From assembly GCA_963786495.1 (NCBI GenBank), contig CAWAZL010000002.1, positions 434,001-498,000 of the forward strand: DNA of 64,000 nucleotides, given 5' to 3'. The stretch is from JALZKA01 sp963786495. GTDB lineage: Bacteria > Actinomycetota > Thermoleophilia > Solirubrobacterales > 70-9. The position numbers were made by a program, and so were the translations under genes. The notes under the pieces were generated by a model. It was not told the origin of the DNA. It worked only from the letters and a program-made list of their open reading frames with translations, and did not search any database. Of this stretch, positions 8,996 through 17,324 are shown one piece after another. Numbering within the stretch: position 1 is the stretch's first letter; each line of letters starts with the position of its first letter.

Positions 8996-10666
8996 GTGAC
9001 CGATACTCAGCCCAAGGCCGAAACCGACTCCCAGCCGATCGAGGTGGACGCTGGCGAACACAAATACATCGCCCCGATCACCGGCCCTGACGACGAGCGA
9101 ATCTTCACCGACTCTGGGATCGAGATCGACAAGCTCTATGACCAAGGCGACGTTGCGGAAGGGCTGGAGGAGCGGCTGGGTGAGCCGGGCGCGTACCCGT
9201 TCACCCGCGGGATCCACGACGGCATGTACCGCGACCGCCTGTGGACGATGCGCCAATACGCGGGGTTCTCGAGCCCCGAGGACACCAACGGGCGCTACCG
9301 CTACCTCCTCGAGCACGGCTCGACCGGCCTCTCGATGGCCTTCGATCTGCCCACCCAGCTTGGCCGCGACTCAGACGATCCGCTCTGCGAAGGCGAGGTC
9401 GGGCGCACCGGCGTCCCCATCGACACGATCGAGGACATGCGGATCTGCTTCGACCAGATCCCGCTCGACCAGGTCTCGACCTCGATGACGATCAACGCGC
9501 CGGCCGCCGTGCTCCTCCTCCTCTACGAACTGGTCGGCGAAGAGCAGGGCGTCGACTCCTCAGAGCTCCGCGGCACGGTCCAGAACGACGTCTTGAAGGA
9601 GTACATCGCCCGCGGCAACTTCATCTACCCGCCCGAGGCGACGATGCGCCTGACCACGGACATCTTCGAGTACTGCGCCGAGCGCGTCCCGAAGTGGAAC
9701 ACGATCTCGATCTCCGGCTACCACATCAGGGAGAAGGGCTGCTCGGCAGTCCAGGAGGTGGGCTTCACCCTCGCGAACGCGATCGCCTACACCGAGGCGG
9801 CGCTCGACCGCGGCCTCGAGATCGACGACTTCGCCGGCCGCCTCGCGTTCTTCTTCAACTGCCACAACAACGTCTTCCAGGAAGTCGCGAAGTTCCGCGC
9901 GGCACGCCGGATGTGGGCGAAGCTGATGCGCGAGCGGTTCGGCGCCTCGAAGGAGCGCTCGCAGATGATCCGCTTCCACACGCAGACAGGCGGCGTGACG
10001 CTCCAGGCCCAGCAGCCCGAGGTGAACATCATCCGCGTCGCGCTCCAGGGCTTTGCGGCGGTGAGCGGAGGGACGCAGTCACTCCACACCAACGGCTTCG
10101 ACGAGGCGCTCGCGCTCCCGACCGAGCGCTCCGCCCGCATCGCGCTTCGCACCCAGCAGGTGATCGCGCACGAGTCCGGCGCCGCCGACACCGTCGACCC
10201 TTTCGCCGGCTCCTATTTCGTCGAGTCGCTGACCGACGAGATCGAGGAGCGCGCGTACGAGCTGATGGAGGAGGTCGAGGCGATGGGCGGCTCCGTCCGC
10301 GCGCTCGAGTTCATGCAGAAGGAGATCGAGGAGTCAGCCGCGTCTTACCACGAGCGCTACCGCTCGGGCCAGGACATCGTCGTCGGCGTCAACAAGTACG
10401 TGACCGACACCGTCGACGACGTCGACATCCTGAAGGTCGACCCCGAGGCCGAGAAGCGCCAGCTCGAGCGCCTCTCAAAGTTCAAGGAGAACCGCGACCA
10501 GGCAGCGGTGGACGCAAAGCTTCAGGCGCTTCGCGAAACCGCCCAGGGCGAGGGCAACTTGCTCCACCCCATCCGCGACGCGCTCGCAGCCGACGCCTCG
10601 ATCGGCGAAGTCTGCGGCGCGATGCGGGAGGTCTTCGGCGAATACACCGGCGGGACGTTCTTCTAA
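8996..10666 (+). CDS. Methylmalonyl-CoA mutase family large subunit (no B12 domain)
   Basis: A 556-residue TIM-barrel subunit of a coenzyme-B12-dependent acyl-CoA mutase. Family landmarks are RLWTMRQYAGFSSPEDTN, GLSMAFDLPTQLGRDSD, SMTINAPA, GTVQNDVLKEYIARG, TISISGYHIREKG and TQSLHTNGFDEALALPT. The protein ends at GGTFF without the roughly 130-residue cobalamin-binding domain, so a separate small subunit must exist outside the window. In the RGIHDGMY segment, His occupies the place where methylmalonyl-CoA mutase has Tyr89 (RGPYATMY), so the substrate may be another acyl-CoA. GTG 8996 is preferred to an ATG at 8927, which would lie upstream of the divergent gene's start. It may work with the propionyl-CoA carboxylase subunit 3 kb away. 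Confidence 0.88.
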   Translation: MTDTQPKAETDSQPIEVDAGEHKYIAPITGPDDERIFTDSGIEIDKLYDQGDVAEGLEERLGEPGAYPFTRGIHDGMYRDRLWTMRQYAGFSSPEDTNGRYRYLLEHGSTGLSMAFDLPTQLGRDSDDPLCEGEVGRTGVPIDTIEDMRICFDQIPLDQVSTSMTINAPAAVLLLLYELVGEEQGVDSSELRGTVQNDVLKEYIARGNFIYPPEATMRLTTDIFEYCAERVPKWNTISISGYHIREKGCSAVQEVGFTLANAIAYTEAALDRGLEIDDFAGRLAFFFNCHNNVFQEVAKFRAARRMWAKLMRERFGASKERSQMIRFHTQTGGVTLQAQQPEVNIIRVALQGFAAVSGGTQSLHTNGFDEALALPTERSARIALRTQQVIAHESGAADTVDPFAGSYFVESLTDEIEERAYELMEEVEAMGGSVRALEFMQKEIEESAASYHERYRSGQDIVVGVNKYVTDTVDDVDILKVDPEAEKRQLERLSKFKENRDQAAVDAKLQALRETAQGEGNLLHPIRDALAADASIGEVCGAMREVFGEYTGGTFF

Positions 10667-10734
10667 CGCCCGCGCTTGCGGCCGTCGCCCTGAGCATGCG
10701 GTAATCGCACACTGAGGGCAACGAGCCGTCAGCG

Positions 10735-11301
10735 TCAGGTGAGCGGGACCGCGTCCGGGTCGAGGCACCAGGCTTCTACTGCCGGCCACTCGCCGTAACC
10801 GGCGTCCGTATTGAGATGTCCGCCGCCTGGGATCACGTCGATGGGCACGCCAAGTGGCTCGAACAGCTCCGGCCCCTCAGGTCGATAGGGGTCACCTGAG
10901 TCGGAGCACACGACCCGGGTCGATCCCGCCGCCCGCGAGACCGCCCGTGCATCAAGTGGCGCCGGTACGAACCCGGCGATCTCCCGAACGCCCGCGCCGG
11001 CACTCGGCGGCGCGACAAGGAGGACGCGCTCGGCGAGGCGCTGGTCTGTGCGGGATGCGAGGTGAAGCCAGGTCACCGCCCCGAGGGAGTGGGAAGCGGC
11101 GACGAGGCCATCGGGGCCAAGCCGGGCGACCTCATCTCCCAGCGTTTCGACCCAGGCTTCGAGCCTGGGCTCGTCGGGATCGGGCAGATCGATGTAGGAC
11201 ACATCGACCCCGCGCTCGAGCAATCGCTGCCAGAGCCGGGTCTGCCAGTGGTCGGGACCGGAGCCGCCAAGGCCGTGCACGATGAGAACGGTCTCGTTCA
11301 C
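10735..11301 (-). CDS. Alpha/beta hydrolase (RBBP9/YdeN type)
   Basis: A 188-residue small serine hydrolase that starts directly with ETVLIVHGLGGSGPDHWQ, the oxyanion loop. The nucleophile elbow is ASHSLGA, the acid is probably the Asp in CSDSGDPYRP, and the catalytic His is in PGGGHLNTDAGYGEWP. This layout matches the RBBP9/YdeN family. GTG 11301 is the start closest to the first beta-strand; a longer frame upstream has no homology. The gene diverges from the small SRPBCC gene with 40 bp between starts. Substrate unknown. Confidence 0.85.
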   Translation of the reverse strand: MNETVLIVHGLGGSGPDHWQTRLWQRLLERGVDVSYIDLPDPDEPRLEAWVETLGDEVARLGPDGLVAASHSLGAVTWLHLASRTDQRLAERVLLVAPPSAGAGVREIAGFVPAPLDARAVSRAAGSTRVVCSDSGDPYRPEGPELFEPLGVPIDVIPGGGHLNTDAGYGEWPAVEAWCLDPDAVPLT

Positions 11302-11341
11302 TGCGAAGGATTGTGGCCACTTCACGCGAAAAGCTCGCGGG

Positions 11342-11686
11342 ATGGAGATCAAGGCTAAGCGCACACTCGTCAAATCGGCGCCTGAGCTGTGGGAACTGGC
11401 CGACGATTTGGCAAGGTTGGAAGCGTGGATGGGCGGATTCGTCGGCTCGGAAGGCCCTGTGGCTATCGAGGTGACCGAGCGCGTGCCCGAGCGCAGCCTT
11501 GGCTGGCGAAGCTCTTGCGCCCAGGGCGGGGCGGAGATCAAGGTCGCGCTCGCCGAGAGCGGCTTCGGGACCTCAGTCGAGATCAGCGCCAAGCACGGAG
11601 GCGGCAGCCCTGCCGCGGGTGTCGCGCTGGAGAATCTCCTTGATGAGCTTGGATCACCCGATCGAAGACCCTTCAGAGCCGGCTGA
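11342..11686 (+). CDS. SRPBCC (START-like) domain protein
   Basis: A 114-residue protein, MEIKAKRTLVKSAPELWELADDLARLEAWMGG, with the beta-strand/helix opening of polyketide-cyclase/START-like proteins (SAPELWELADD, then VTERVPERSLGWRS). The fold has a ligand-binding cavity, but nothing here indicates the ligand. The start at 11342 is the first Met at the domain border. Its 3' end overlaps the next gene by 44 bp, so the two are likely co-transcribed. Confidence 0.7.
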   Translation: MEIKAKRTLVKSAPELWELADDLARLEAWMGGFVGSEGPVAIEVTERVPERSLGWRSSCAQGGAEIKVALAESGFGTSVEISAKHGGGSPAAGVALENLLDELGSPDRRPFRAG

Positions 11687-12194
11687 GCCGCCGCTGAGCG
11701 ACCCGGAGCTTCCGGCGCTCATCCGTCTGCTGGGTGAACCTCTGCTCGAGGGCCTCGAGGAACACACCACCGGCTCGCTGGAGCGAGCCGATGCGACCGG
11801 CGCCTACGCGCTCGCCACCGCGGTCGGCCTCGGCTTCGGACGGCCCGAGGCTGAGCTATGCCGCGAAACGGCTCGCCTGGCCGATGTCGGGAAGATCTAC
11901 GGGGGGGCGGGCACCCAGTACGTGCCCGGCGCCCAGCTCGCCCGGGGCGCGGGGATCCCCGAGGTCGTGTGCGACTGGATCCTGGGCGTCGCTGAGCACT
12001 ACGACGGGACGGGGCCCGCGGGGCTCTCGGGCTCCGAGATCCCAGTCTTCTCGCGCATCGTCCGCGCCGCCAAGCGCTGCGACGAGTTCATCCAGCAGGG
12101 ATCGCAGCCGGGTGAGCTCCGCGGGCTGGCAGGAACCGAGCTCGACCCGGCGATGGTCGACGCACTCGCGTCGATGCTCGAACGCGCGGAGTAG
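11643..12194 (+). CDS. Degenerate HD-GYP-like domain protein
   Basis: A 183-residue protein resembling the C-terminal half of HD-GYP phosphodiesterases: LADVGKI sits where HD-x-GK is expected and AEHYDGTGPAGLSGSEIPVFSRIVRAAKRCDEF matches HHExxDGxGYPxGLxGxEIP. The HD metal pair and the GYP signature are both altered, so c-di-GMP hydrolysis is doubtful. It may be a sensor or binding domain. It overlaps the SRPBCC gene by 44 bp. Confidence 0.65.
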   Translation: MSLDHPIEDPSEPAEPPLSDPELPALIRLLGEPLLEGLEEHTTGSLERADATGAYALATAVGLGFGRPEAELCRETARLADVGKIYGGAGTQYVPGAQLARGAGIPEVVCDWILGVAEHYDGTGPAGLSGSEIPVFSRIVRAAKRCDEFIQQGSQPGELRGLAGTELDPAMVDALASMLERAE

Positions 12195-12257
12195 CCGGCC
12201 AGGGGGTGGCTCGTTCACCCCCTTGGGGTATGTGCGTCCTCCCTTCGCGGAGGTAGT

Positions 12258-13691
12258 TTGAGGCTCGTGGGGAGATGGACTCGCAAACTCGGGGGGGCAG
12301 CAGTCGTGGCTCTTGTCGTGACCTTCGCATGGGGCACCTCCCAGGCTGTGGCGGCTCCGACGATCGTGCGCGAGGTCCCGATCAATACGTTGAACAACCC
12401 GTACACCCCGTTGCAGGATGGCTCGGTCTGGATGACCTATGCGACCTCTGGTGCGGGCGGCACCGTCGTCCATCTCGACGGGCAGACCGGCGGAATCATC
12501 GATTCCTTCTTCGTCGCGATCAATGGCTACTTCCCGAAGACGATCGGGTACGCGAACAACCGGGTCTACATCGTCTCCGGCTCACAGATCCTTTCCTTTA
12601 CGACCAACCAGACGGGTGCCACCAACCCTGGCCTTGTCTTCAGCGACGCCGAGACCGGTTATCGCCTGGGCAGCAATCAGATGTTCATGCGCCTCGGCTC
12701 CGACGGCACCGCCACCATCGCGCTGGGTCAGTCCAACAGGGTTGCGGCCCTGAACTTCAACGACCTGAGCGCAAGCCATCCCTTCTATCCGCAGGCGATC
12801 TATGGCGCCGGAGTCAATGCCGGCAGCGGGACCGGGTTCGAGGTTTGCAACGTCAGCGCTCCGGACTCCGCTCCACCTGGCTGCGGGCAGGGCGGCGACG
12901 GCGGCCCGGCCGCAGGACAGTTCGATTACCCGACGGACGCGGCTCCAGATGGCGCAGGCGGCTTCTTCGTCACGGAGTACAGCGATCACACGGTCAGTCA
13001 CGTCGTCCCCACGATCGTGGGCGGGGAAGGCCAGTACGTGCTGAGCAAGTTCGGCAGCGGTCCCGGACCTGCTGCCGGCCAGCTCTCCAGCCCTTCGTCA
13101 ATCCGGCGCATCCCGGACACAGGCCGCCTTGCCGTCCTGAGTCAGGGCACCCGCCGAGTCGATGAATGGGCGCCGGCCGGGGCGTATGAGCGCTCCTACG
13201 GCTTCGGTGTGCTCACTGGCGCAGACGAGTTCGAGACGTGCGGCGTTGACATCGGGGCCTGCCAGGCGGGACTCCCGTACCAGACCGACCCGCGCTCCTA
13301 TTTCACCCAGCTCGACATCGTGGACGGACGGCTCTGGATCGGAACGCCGCTGGACGGCAGCATCCAGGTCGTCGACCTCGACGGAGGCGGCGGAGGCAGT
13401 AAGTCTCTTGACCTGAAGGCCTCTCCCGTCAAGATCAAGAAGGGCGAGAAGGCGACCCTCACCGCCACGCTCGAGAACTGCGATGGCGGCGCCGAGACGA
13501 TCACCTTCCAGATCAAGAACGGCTCGACCTTCAAGGACCTGGGATCGGCCCTGGCGCCCAACGGCGCTTGCAAGGCCGCCAAGAAGACGCCGAAGATCAA
13601 GGACACGCAGATCTTCCAGGCCGTCGCAGAGGACTCGGAGGGATCTCCGATCGACACCTCGCCAAAGGTCAAAGTCAAGCTGAAGGAGTAG
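12258..13691 (+). CDS. Secreted beta-propeller (NHL-like) protein with C-terminal Ig-like domain
   Basis: A 477-residue exported protein. Signal peptide 1-32 (ending AWGTSQAVAAP), then blade-like repeats (about 35-385) including a GGDGGPAAGQFDYPTDAAPDGAGGFFVTEYSDH stretch typical of NHL repeats, a Gly-rich linker (DGGGGGSK), and an Ig-like domain (about 392-477, LKASPVKIKKGEKATLTATLENC). The TTG start at 12258 is supported by a ggagg Shine-Dalgarno at 12249-12253. The start-proximal design therefore differs from the leaderless neighbours. Function is probably surface adhesion or scaffolding; not known. Confidence 0.8.
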   Translation: MRLVGRWTRKLGGAAVVALVVTFAWGTSQAVAAPTIVREVPINTLNNPYTPLQDGSVWMTYATSGAGGTVVHLDGQTGGIIDSFFVAINGYFPKTIGYANNRVYIVSGSQILSFTTNQTGATNPGLVFSDAETGYRLGSNQMFMRLGSDGTATIALGQSNRVAALNFNDLSASHPFYPQAIYGAGVNAGSGTGFEVCNVSAPDSAPPGCGQGGDGGPAAGQFDYPTDAAPDGAGGFFVTEYSDHTVSHVVPTIVGGEGQYVLSKFGSGPGPAAGQLSSPSSIRRIPDTGRLAVLSQGTRRVDEWAPAGAYERSYGFGVLTGADEFETCGVDIGACQAGLPYQTDPRSYFTQLDIVDGRLWIGTPLDGSIQVVDLDGGGGGSKSLDLKASPVKIKKGEKATLTATLENCDGGAETITFQIKNGSTFKDLGSALAPNGACKAAKKTPKIKDTQIFQAVAEDSEGSPIDTSPKVKVKLKE

Positions 13692-13698
13692 GCAGGAA

Positions 13699-13704
13699 TA
13701 GACT
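13699..13704 (+). promoter_or_regulatory. Leaderless-type -10 (TAGACT) for pccB
   Basis: Nine bases before GTG 13714; no ribosome site between. Confidence 0.55.
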
Positions 13705-13713
13705 GCCGCTCCC

Positions 13714-15282
13714 GTGAGGCAGTCCTACCCCCAGACCCACGAAGAGAAGCTCAACTACCTCCGCGAGCTTCGCGATCAGGCGATCCACTCGGCCTCCGAG
13801 ACGGCCGTCGAAAAGCAGCACGCCAAGGGCAAGCTGACGGCGCGCGAGCGGATCGAGAAGCTCCTCGACCCAGGCTCGTTCGAGGAGCTCGACACCTTCG
13901 TCCGCCATCGCACCACTGACTTCGAGATGGACAAGAACCGGCCCTGGGGAGACGCTGTCGTCACTGGGTACGGCACCGTGGATGGCCGCCCGATCTTCGT
14001 TTTTTCCCAGGACTTCACGGTGTTCGGCGGTTCGCTGGGCGAGGTGATGGCCGAGAAGATGGTGAAGATCATGGACCTGGCCGCGAAGGTCGGCGCTCCC
14101 GTGGTCGGCCTGAACGACTCTGGAGGCGCGCGTATCCAGGAAGGCGTCGTATCGCTTGGTGCCTACGGCGACGTCTTCGTCCGCAACGTCCAGTGTTCGG
14201 GAGTGATCCCGCAGATCAGCGTGATCATGGGCCCGTGCGCGGGCGGCGCTGTCTACTCCCCCGCCATGACTGACTTCATCTTCATGGTGAAGGAGACCTC
14301 GCACATGTTCATCACTGGCCCCGAGGTGATCAAGACGGTTACGGGCGAGGAGGTCGAGTTCGAAGCGCTGGGCGGTGCGATGACTCACAACTCGAAGTCG
14401 GGCGTCGCGCACTTCGCGTCCGAGGACGAGGAGTCGTGCCTCGAGGACGTTCGGTACCTGATCGGCTTCCTGCCGCAGAACAACCTGGAGATGCCACCGC
14501 GGGTCGAGCCCTACGACGACCCCGACCGCGAGGACCCCGAACTCGACACGTTCGTTCCCGACGACCCGCAGAAGCCCTACGACATGCGCGACGTCATCAG
14601 CCGCATCGTCGACGACGAGGAGTTCTTCGAGGTCCACGAGCACTGGGCGCAGAACATCGTCTGCGGCTTCGCGCGGCTTGACGGCTTTCCCGTCGGCGTC
14701 GTCGGCAACCAGCCCAAGCACCTGGCCGGCGTCCTGGACATCGACTCTTCCTGCAAGGGCGCGCGGTTCGTTCGCACGTGCGATGCCTTCAACATCCCAC
14801 TGCTTACGTTCACCGACGTGCCCGGCTTCATGCCCGGTACCTCGCAGGAATGGGGCGGCATCATCCGCCACGGCGCGAAGCTCCTCTACGCATTCACCGA
14901 GGCGACCGTGCCAAAGCTCACCGTCGTCACCCGCAAGGCTTACGGCGGCGCATACGACGTCATGAACTCCAAGCACATGCTCGCCGACTTCAACTTCGCC
15001 TGGCCGACCTCCGAGGTCGCCGTGATGGGCCCCGAGGGGGCCGTCAACATCATCTACCGCAAGGACATCGCGGATTCACCTACGCCCGAGGAGCGCCGCG
15101 CCCGCCTGATGGACGACTACAAGGCGCGCTTCGCCAATCCGTACTCGGCGGCCGAGCGCGGCTATCTCGACGACGTAATCGAGCCGCGGCAGACCCGCCC
15201 CAAGCTGATCCGCGCGCTGCGCACCCTTCAGACCAAGCGCGTCGAGCAGCCGAAGCGCAAACACGGCAACATCCCGCTTTAG
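13714..15282 (+). CDS. pccB: Acyl-CoA (propionyl-CoA) carboxylase beta subunit
   Basis: A 522-residue biotin-dependent carboxyltransferase of the PccB/AccD5 type, transferring carboxyl from carboxybiotin to acyl-CoA. Signatures: GKLTARERIEKLLDPGSFEE, GGSLGEVMAEKMVKIMDLA, NDSGGARIQEGVVSL, MGPCAGGAVYSPAMTDF and GGAYDVMNSKHMLADFNFAWPTSEVAVMG. The Asp of GGAYDVM is the residue associated with propionyl-CoA preference in the Streptomyces PccB family. GTG 13714 has TAGACT nine bases upstream, implying a leaderless mRNA. The alpha (biotin) subunit is not in the window; a possible epsilon subunit lies at 20.5 kb. Product methylmalonyl-CoA would suit the mutase at 9 kb. Its stop overlaps the convergent gene's stop. 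Confidence 0.93.
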   Translation: MRQSYPQTHEEKLNYLRELRDQAIHSASETAVEKQHAKGKLTARERIEKLLDPGSFEELDTFVRHRTTDFEMDKNRPWGDAVVTGYGTVDGRPIFVFSQDFTVFGGSLGEVMAEKMVKIMDLAAKVGAPVVGLNDSGGARIQEGVVSLGAYGDVFVRNVQCSGVIPQISVIMGPCAGGAVYSPAMTDFIFMVKETSHMFITGPEVIKTVTGEEVEFEALGGAMTHNSKSGVAHFASEDEESCLEDVRYLIGFLPQNNLEMPPRVEPYDDPDREDPELDTFVPDDPQKPYDMRDVISRIVDDEEFFEVHEHWAQNIVCGFARLDGFPVGVVGNQPKHLAGVLDIDSSCKGARFVRTCDAFNIPLLTFTDVPGFMPGTSQEWGGIIRHGAKLLYAFTEATVPKLTVVTRKAYGGAYDVMNSKHMLADFNFAWPTSEVAVMGPEGAVNIIYRKDIADSPTPEERRARLMDDYKARFANPYSAAERGYLDDVIEPRQTRPKLIRALRTLQTKRVEQPKRKHGNIPL

Positions 15283-16541
15283 GGCCTCACCTTCCAGCGT
15301 GCCACGCTCGCGGTCGGGTCCTCGTTGGCGGCCGGGTCGACGGCCTTGACGAGCACCTTGTGCTTGCCGGTATCTAGCCCCTTGAGCTTGAGTGTCGAGG
15401 AGCAGTCCTTGTACGGCTTCTTGTCGACCTTGCAGCGAAAGCTCGAGTCCGGCTCGCTCGAGGTGAACTTCAGCGTCGCCTTCGTGCTCTCAGTCTTCCG
15501 CTTCGGCTGCTTTGAGATCGTCGTCTCCGGGGCGATCAGGTCGTACTCGTGGGCGCCGATGTCCGGGGCGGAGCCCTGGAAGCGGGGCATGCCGTCGAGA
15601 TCGAGGGCGGAGACGCCCTGATCGTCGTTCCCCCCGTTGATCGTCGGCGAGCCGAGAACCTGGTGGAAGTCCCCGGCGGCGGGGCTGACCAGGACGGGCT
15701 CGGCCGTCTGATTACCCGCCGTTCCGGGCGGCGTGATCGTCGTGGTGCCGACATTCTCCTCAGTGGTGGTCGAGTAGTTCGAGGTCGTCGCATTCAACGT
15801 TGCCGTCCCGGTGGCCGCCGCCCAAGCGGTCACGTCGGTCGCACCGGTCGCAACCGTGTTCTTGATGTTCAGGGTGTGAGCGCCGTTCTGCGAGCTGACG
15901 TAAATCGCGGCGGCCTGAGCCGAGTAGGCGGTGACGTTGCGAACGTTGTTGGAAACGGTGCCCCCGCTGAGTGAGAACAGAAGTCCGTTGCCGCTCGCGT
16001 TGTTCGCCGCGCACACCGAGTCCTGCACCTTGGCCTCAAAGCTCAGCTGGCAGGCGGGACTGAACAGGCCACCGTTCTGAATGACGCTGATCCGATTCAC
16101 CTCCACACGGGACAGGAGCAGCGAGGTAGCGCTGCTGGAGCTGATGTCGAGATCGAGGAGCTGCGAGGGCGGCGCCGGCAGGTCGGGGCCGCCCGAGACC
16201 TCGACCAGGGCGTTGAACCCGGTCGCCGAGCCCGTGATCAGAGGGCGCTCCCCGGGGCCCTGCCCACGCACGGTGAGGCTGTCGTCGATCAGGAGGTTCC
16301 CCGCGCCGAGGTCGTAGGTGCCGGGCAGGACGATGACCTCGTCGCCGTCGGCGACCGAGGGATCCTCGACGGCGGGCTCGAGGGCGCAGGGGTTGTCAAC
16401 CGGGCACGGCGTCGCGCCGGAGGGCGGGCCGTCGCCTCCAACCTCCGCGTAGCGCGTGGCCCCCGCCGCTTGCGACACCGTGCCGAGGAGAGCTGCGATC
16501 ACGCACGCGAACAGAACGACAAACCTGGCGAGTCCCATCAC
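15279..16541 (-). CDS. Secreted parallel beta-helix protein
   Basis: A 420-residue exported protein. Signal peptide 1-28 (ending SQAAGA), a right-handed beta-helix region with DGDEVIVLPGTYDLGAGNLLIDDSLTVRGQG, the DIGAHEYD motif that closes choice-of-anchor-type helices, and a C-terminal Ig-like domain (about 340-420, TTISKQPKRKTESTKATLKFTSSEPDSSFRCKVD). Such proteins sit outside the cell; the ligand is unknown. The MM start leaves 16541 or 16538 equally possible, and an AAGGGGGA Shine-Dalgarno precedes it. Confidence 0.8.
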   Translation of the reverse strand: MMGLARFVVLFACVIAALLGTVSQAAGATRYAEVGGDGPPSGATPCPVDNPCALEPAVEDPSVADGDEVIVLPGTYDLGAGNLLIDDSLTVRGQGPGERPLITGSATGFNALVEVSGGPDLPAPPSQLLDLDISSSSATSLLLSRVEVNRISVIQNGGLFSPACQLSFEAKVQDSVCAANNASGNGLLFSLSGGTVSNNVRNVTAYSAQAAAIYVSSQNGAHTLNIKNTVATGATDVTAWAAATGTATLNATTSNYSTTTEENVGTTTITPPGTAGNQTAEPVLVSPAAGDFHQVLGSPTINGGNDDQGVSALDLDGMPRFQGSAPDIGAHEYDLIAPETTISKQPKRKTESTKATLKFTSSEPDSSFRCKVDKKPYKDCSSTLKLKGLDTGKHKVLVKAVDPAANEDPTASVARWKVRP

Positions 16542-16577
16542 CGTTCCCCCTTGATTAGCTTGACTACAAGCTACAGG

Positions 16578-16724
16578 TCAAGGAACCGGCTGGCAGTCGC
16601 CGTCGAGGTCTTCGTACGTGCTCCCGTTGAACGAGCGAAGGCAGTTCAGGTCCGCTGAGCCGACCTCACTGGCAGCGACAAAGCTCGAGTCCTCGATGAC
16701 CGGGCTCCCCCAGGCGCGATCCTA
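16578..16724 (-). pseudogene. 3' remnant of a secreted-protein gene
   Basis: Between two intact genes, 48 sense codons on the minus strand read coherently (SPVIEDSSFVAASEVGSADL, NCLRSFNGSTYEDLDGDC, then QPVP and a stop). They have no start codon and are closed upstream by an in-frame TAG. Two cysteines and the DLDGDC ending resemble the C-termini of the secreted repeat proteins nearby. I take it as the surviving 3' end of a deleted gene. Confidence 0.45.
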
Positions 16725-16764
16725 AACCGGAACGGGCTCCCGCCGCGCCAGTTCGCCAAGGCCA

Positions 16765-16770
16765 TATCCT
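16765..16770 (+). promoter_or_regulatory. Leaderless-type -10 (TATCCT) for the membrane protein gene
   Basis: Seven bases before GTG 16778. Confidence 0.6.
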
Positions 16771-16777
16771 CCTCTGG

Positions 16778-17281
16778 GTGAGCCCACGCACTACAGACGC
16801 AGGAATCGATGGCGGCCGCGTCATCGTCGCGATCGGCGCCGCGCTTCTTTTTGCCTCCCTCTTCGTCGACTGGTACGGCTTCGGCCAGGGCCCCGACGCC
16901 GAAGGCTTCACCGCGTGGACCGCGTTCGAGCTGGTCGACGTCCTACTGGCTCTGCTTGCGGTTACGGTGATCGTTGCCACCCTTGAGTCATTGGCGGGCA
17001 CGGGCTCGCGGGTGCCCTCCGGGCTCGCGGCCGCGGCCGGGCCGGTCGCTCTTCTCCTTGTGGTCGTTTCGATCGTGAACGTGCCTCCGGCGGCCCAGGG
17101 CTTCGACTCGCAGCTCGAGGTCGGCGCGTGGCTCGCGTTGGCAGGCGCGGCGATCATGTGTGCCGGCGCGCTTTTGGCGAGCAACCGGATCTCGCTCGTG
17201 GTCACGCCGCGAGAGAATCGCCCCGTGCCCCCTTCGCCGACGCCTGCTCAGGCGGACGAAACCGAGACTCGCCCGCTCTAG
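16778..17281 (+). CDS. Four-helix integral membrane protein of unknown function
   Basis: A 167-residue protein with four hydrophobic segments (about 15-32, 50-70, 82-102 and 118-136) and a hydrophilic Pro-rich tail (RPVPPSPTPAQADETETRPL). I do not recognise a family. GTG 16778 is preceded by TATCCT with seven bases between, the leaderless promoter layout, and has no Shine-Dalgarno. It lies 43 bp before the metallophosphoesterase gene, which has its own promoter-like hexamer. Confidence 0.65.
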   Translation: MSPRTTDAGIDGGRVIVAIGAALLFASLFVDWYGFGQGPDAEGFTAWTAFELVDVLLALLAVTVIVATLESLAGTGSRVPSGLAAAAGPVALLLVVVSIVNVPPAAQGFDSQLEVGAWLALAGAAIMCAGALLASNRISLVVTPRENRPVPPSPTPAQADETETRPL

Positions 17282-17309
17282 AACCGGCGCGCGCCGGGTT
17301 CTGGGGCTG

Positions 17310-17315
17310 TAGCTT
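17310..17315 (+). promoter_or_regulatory. Leaderless-type -10 (TAGCTT) for the metallophosphoesterase
   Basis: Nine bases before ATG 17325. Confidence 0.55.
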
Positions 17316-17324
17316 CGGCTGAGA

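Noticed and set aside
13675..14976. 433-codon minus-strand open frame
   Set aside because: Shadow of pccB; no domain.
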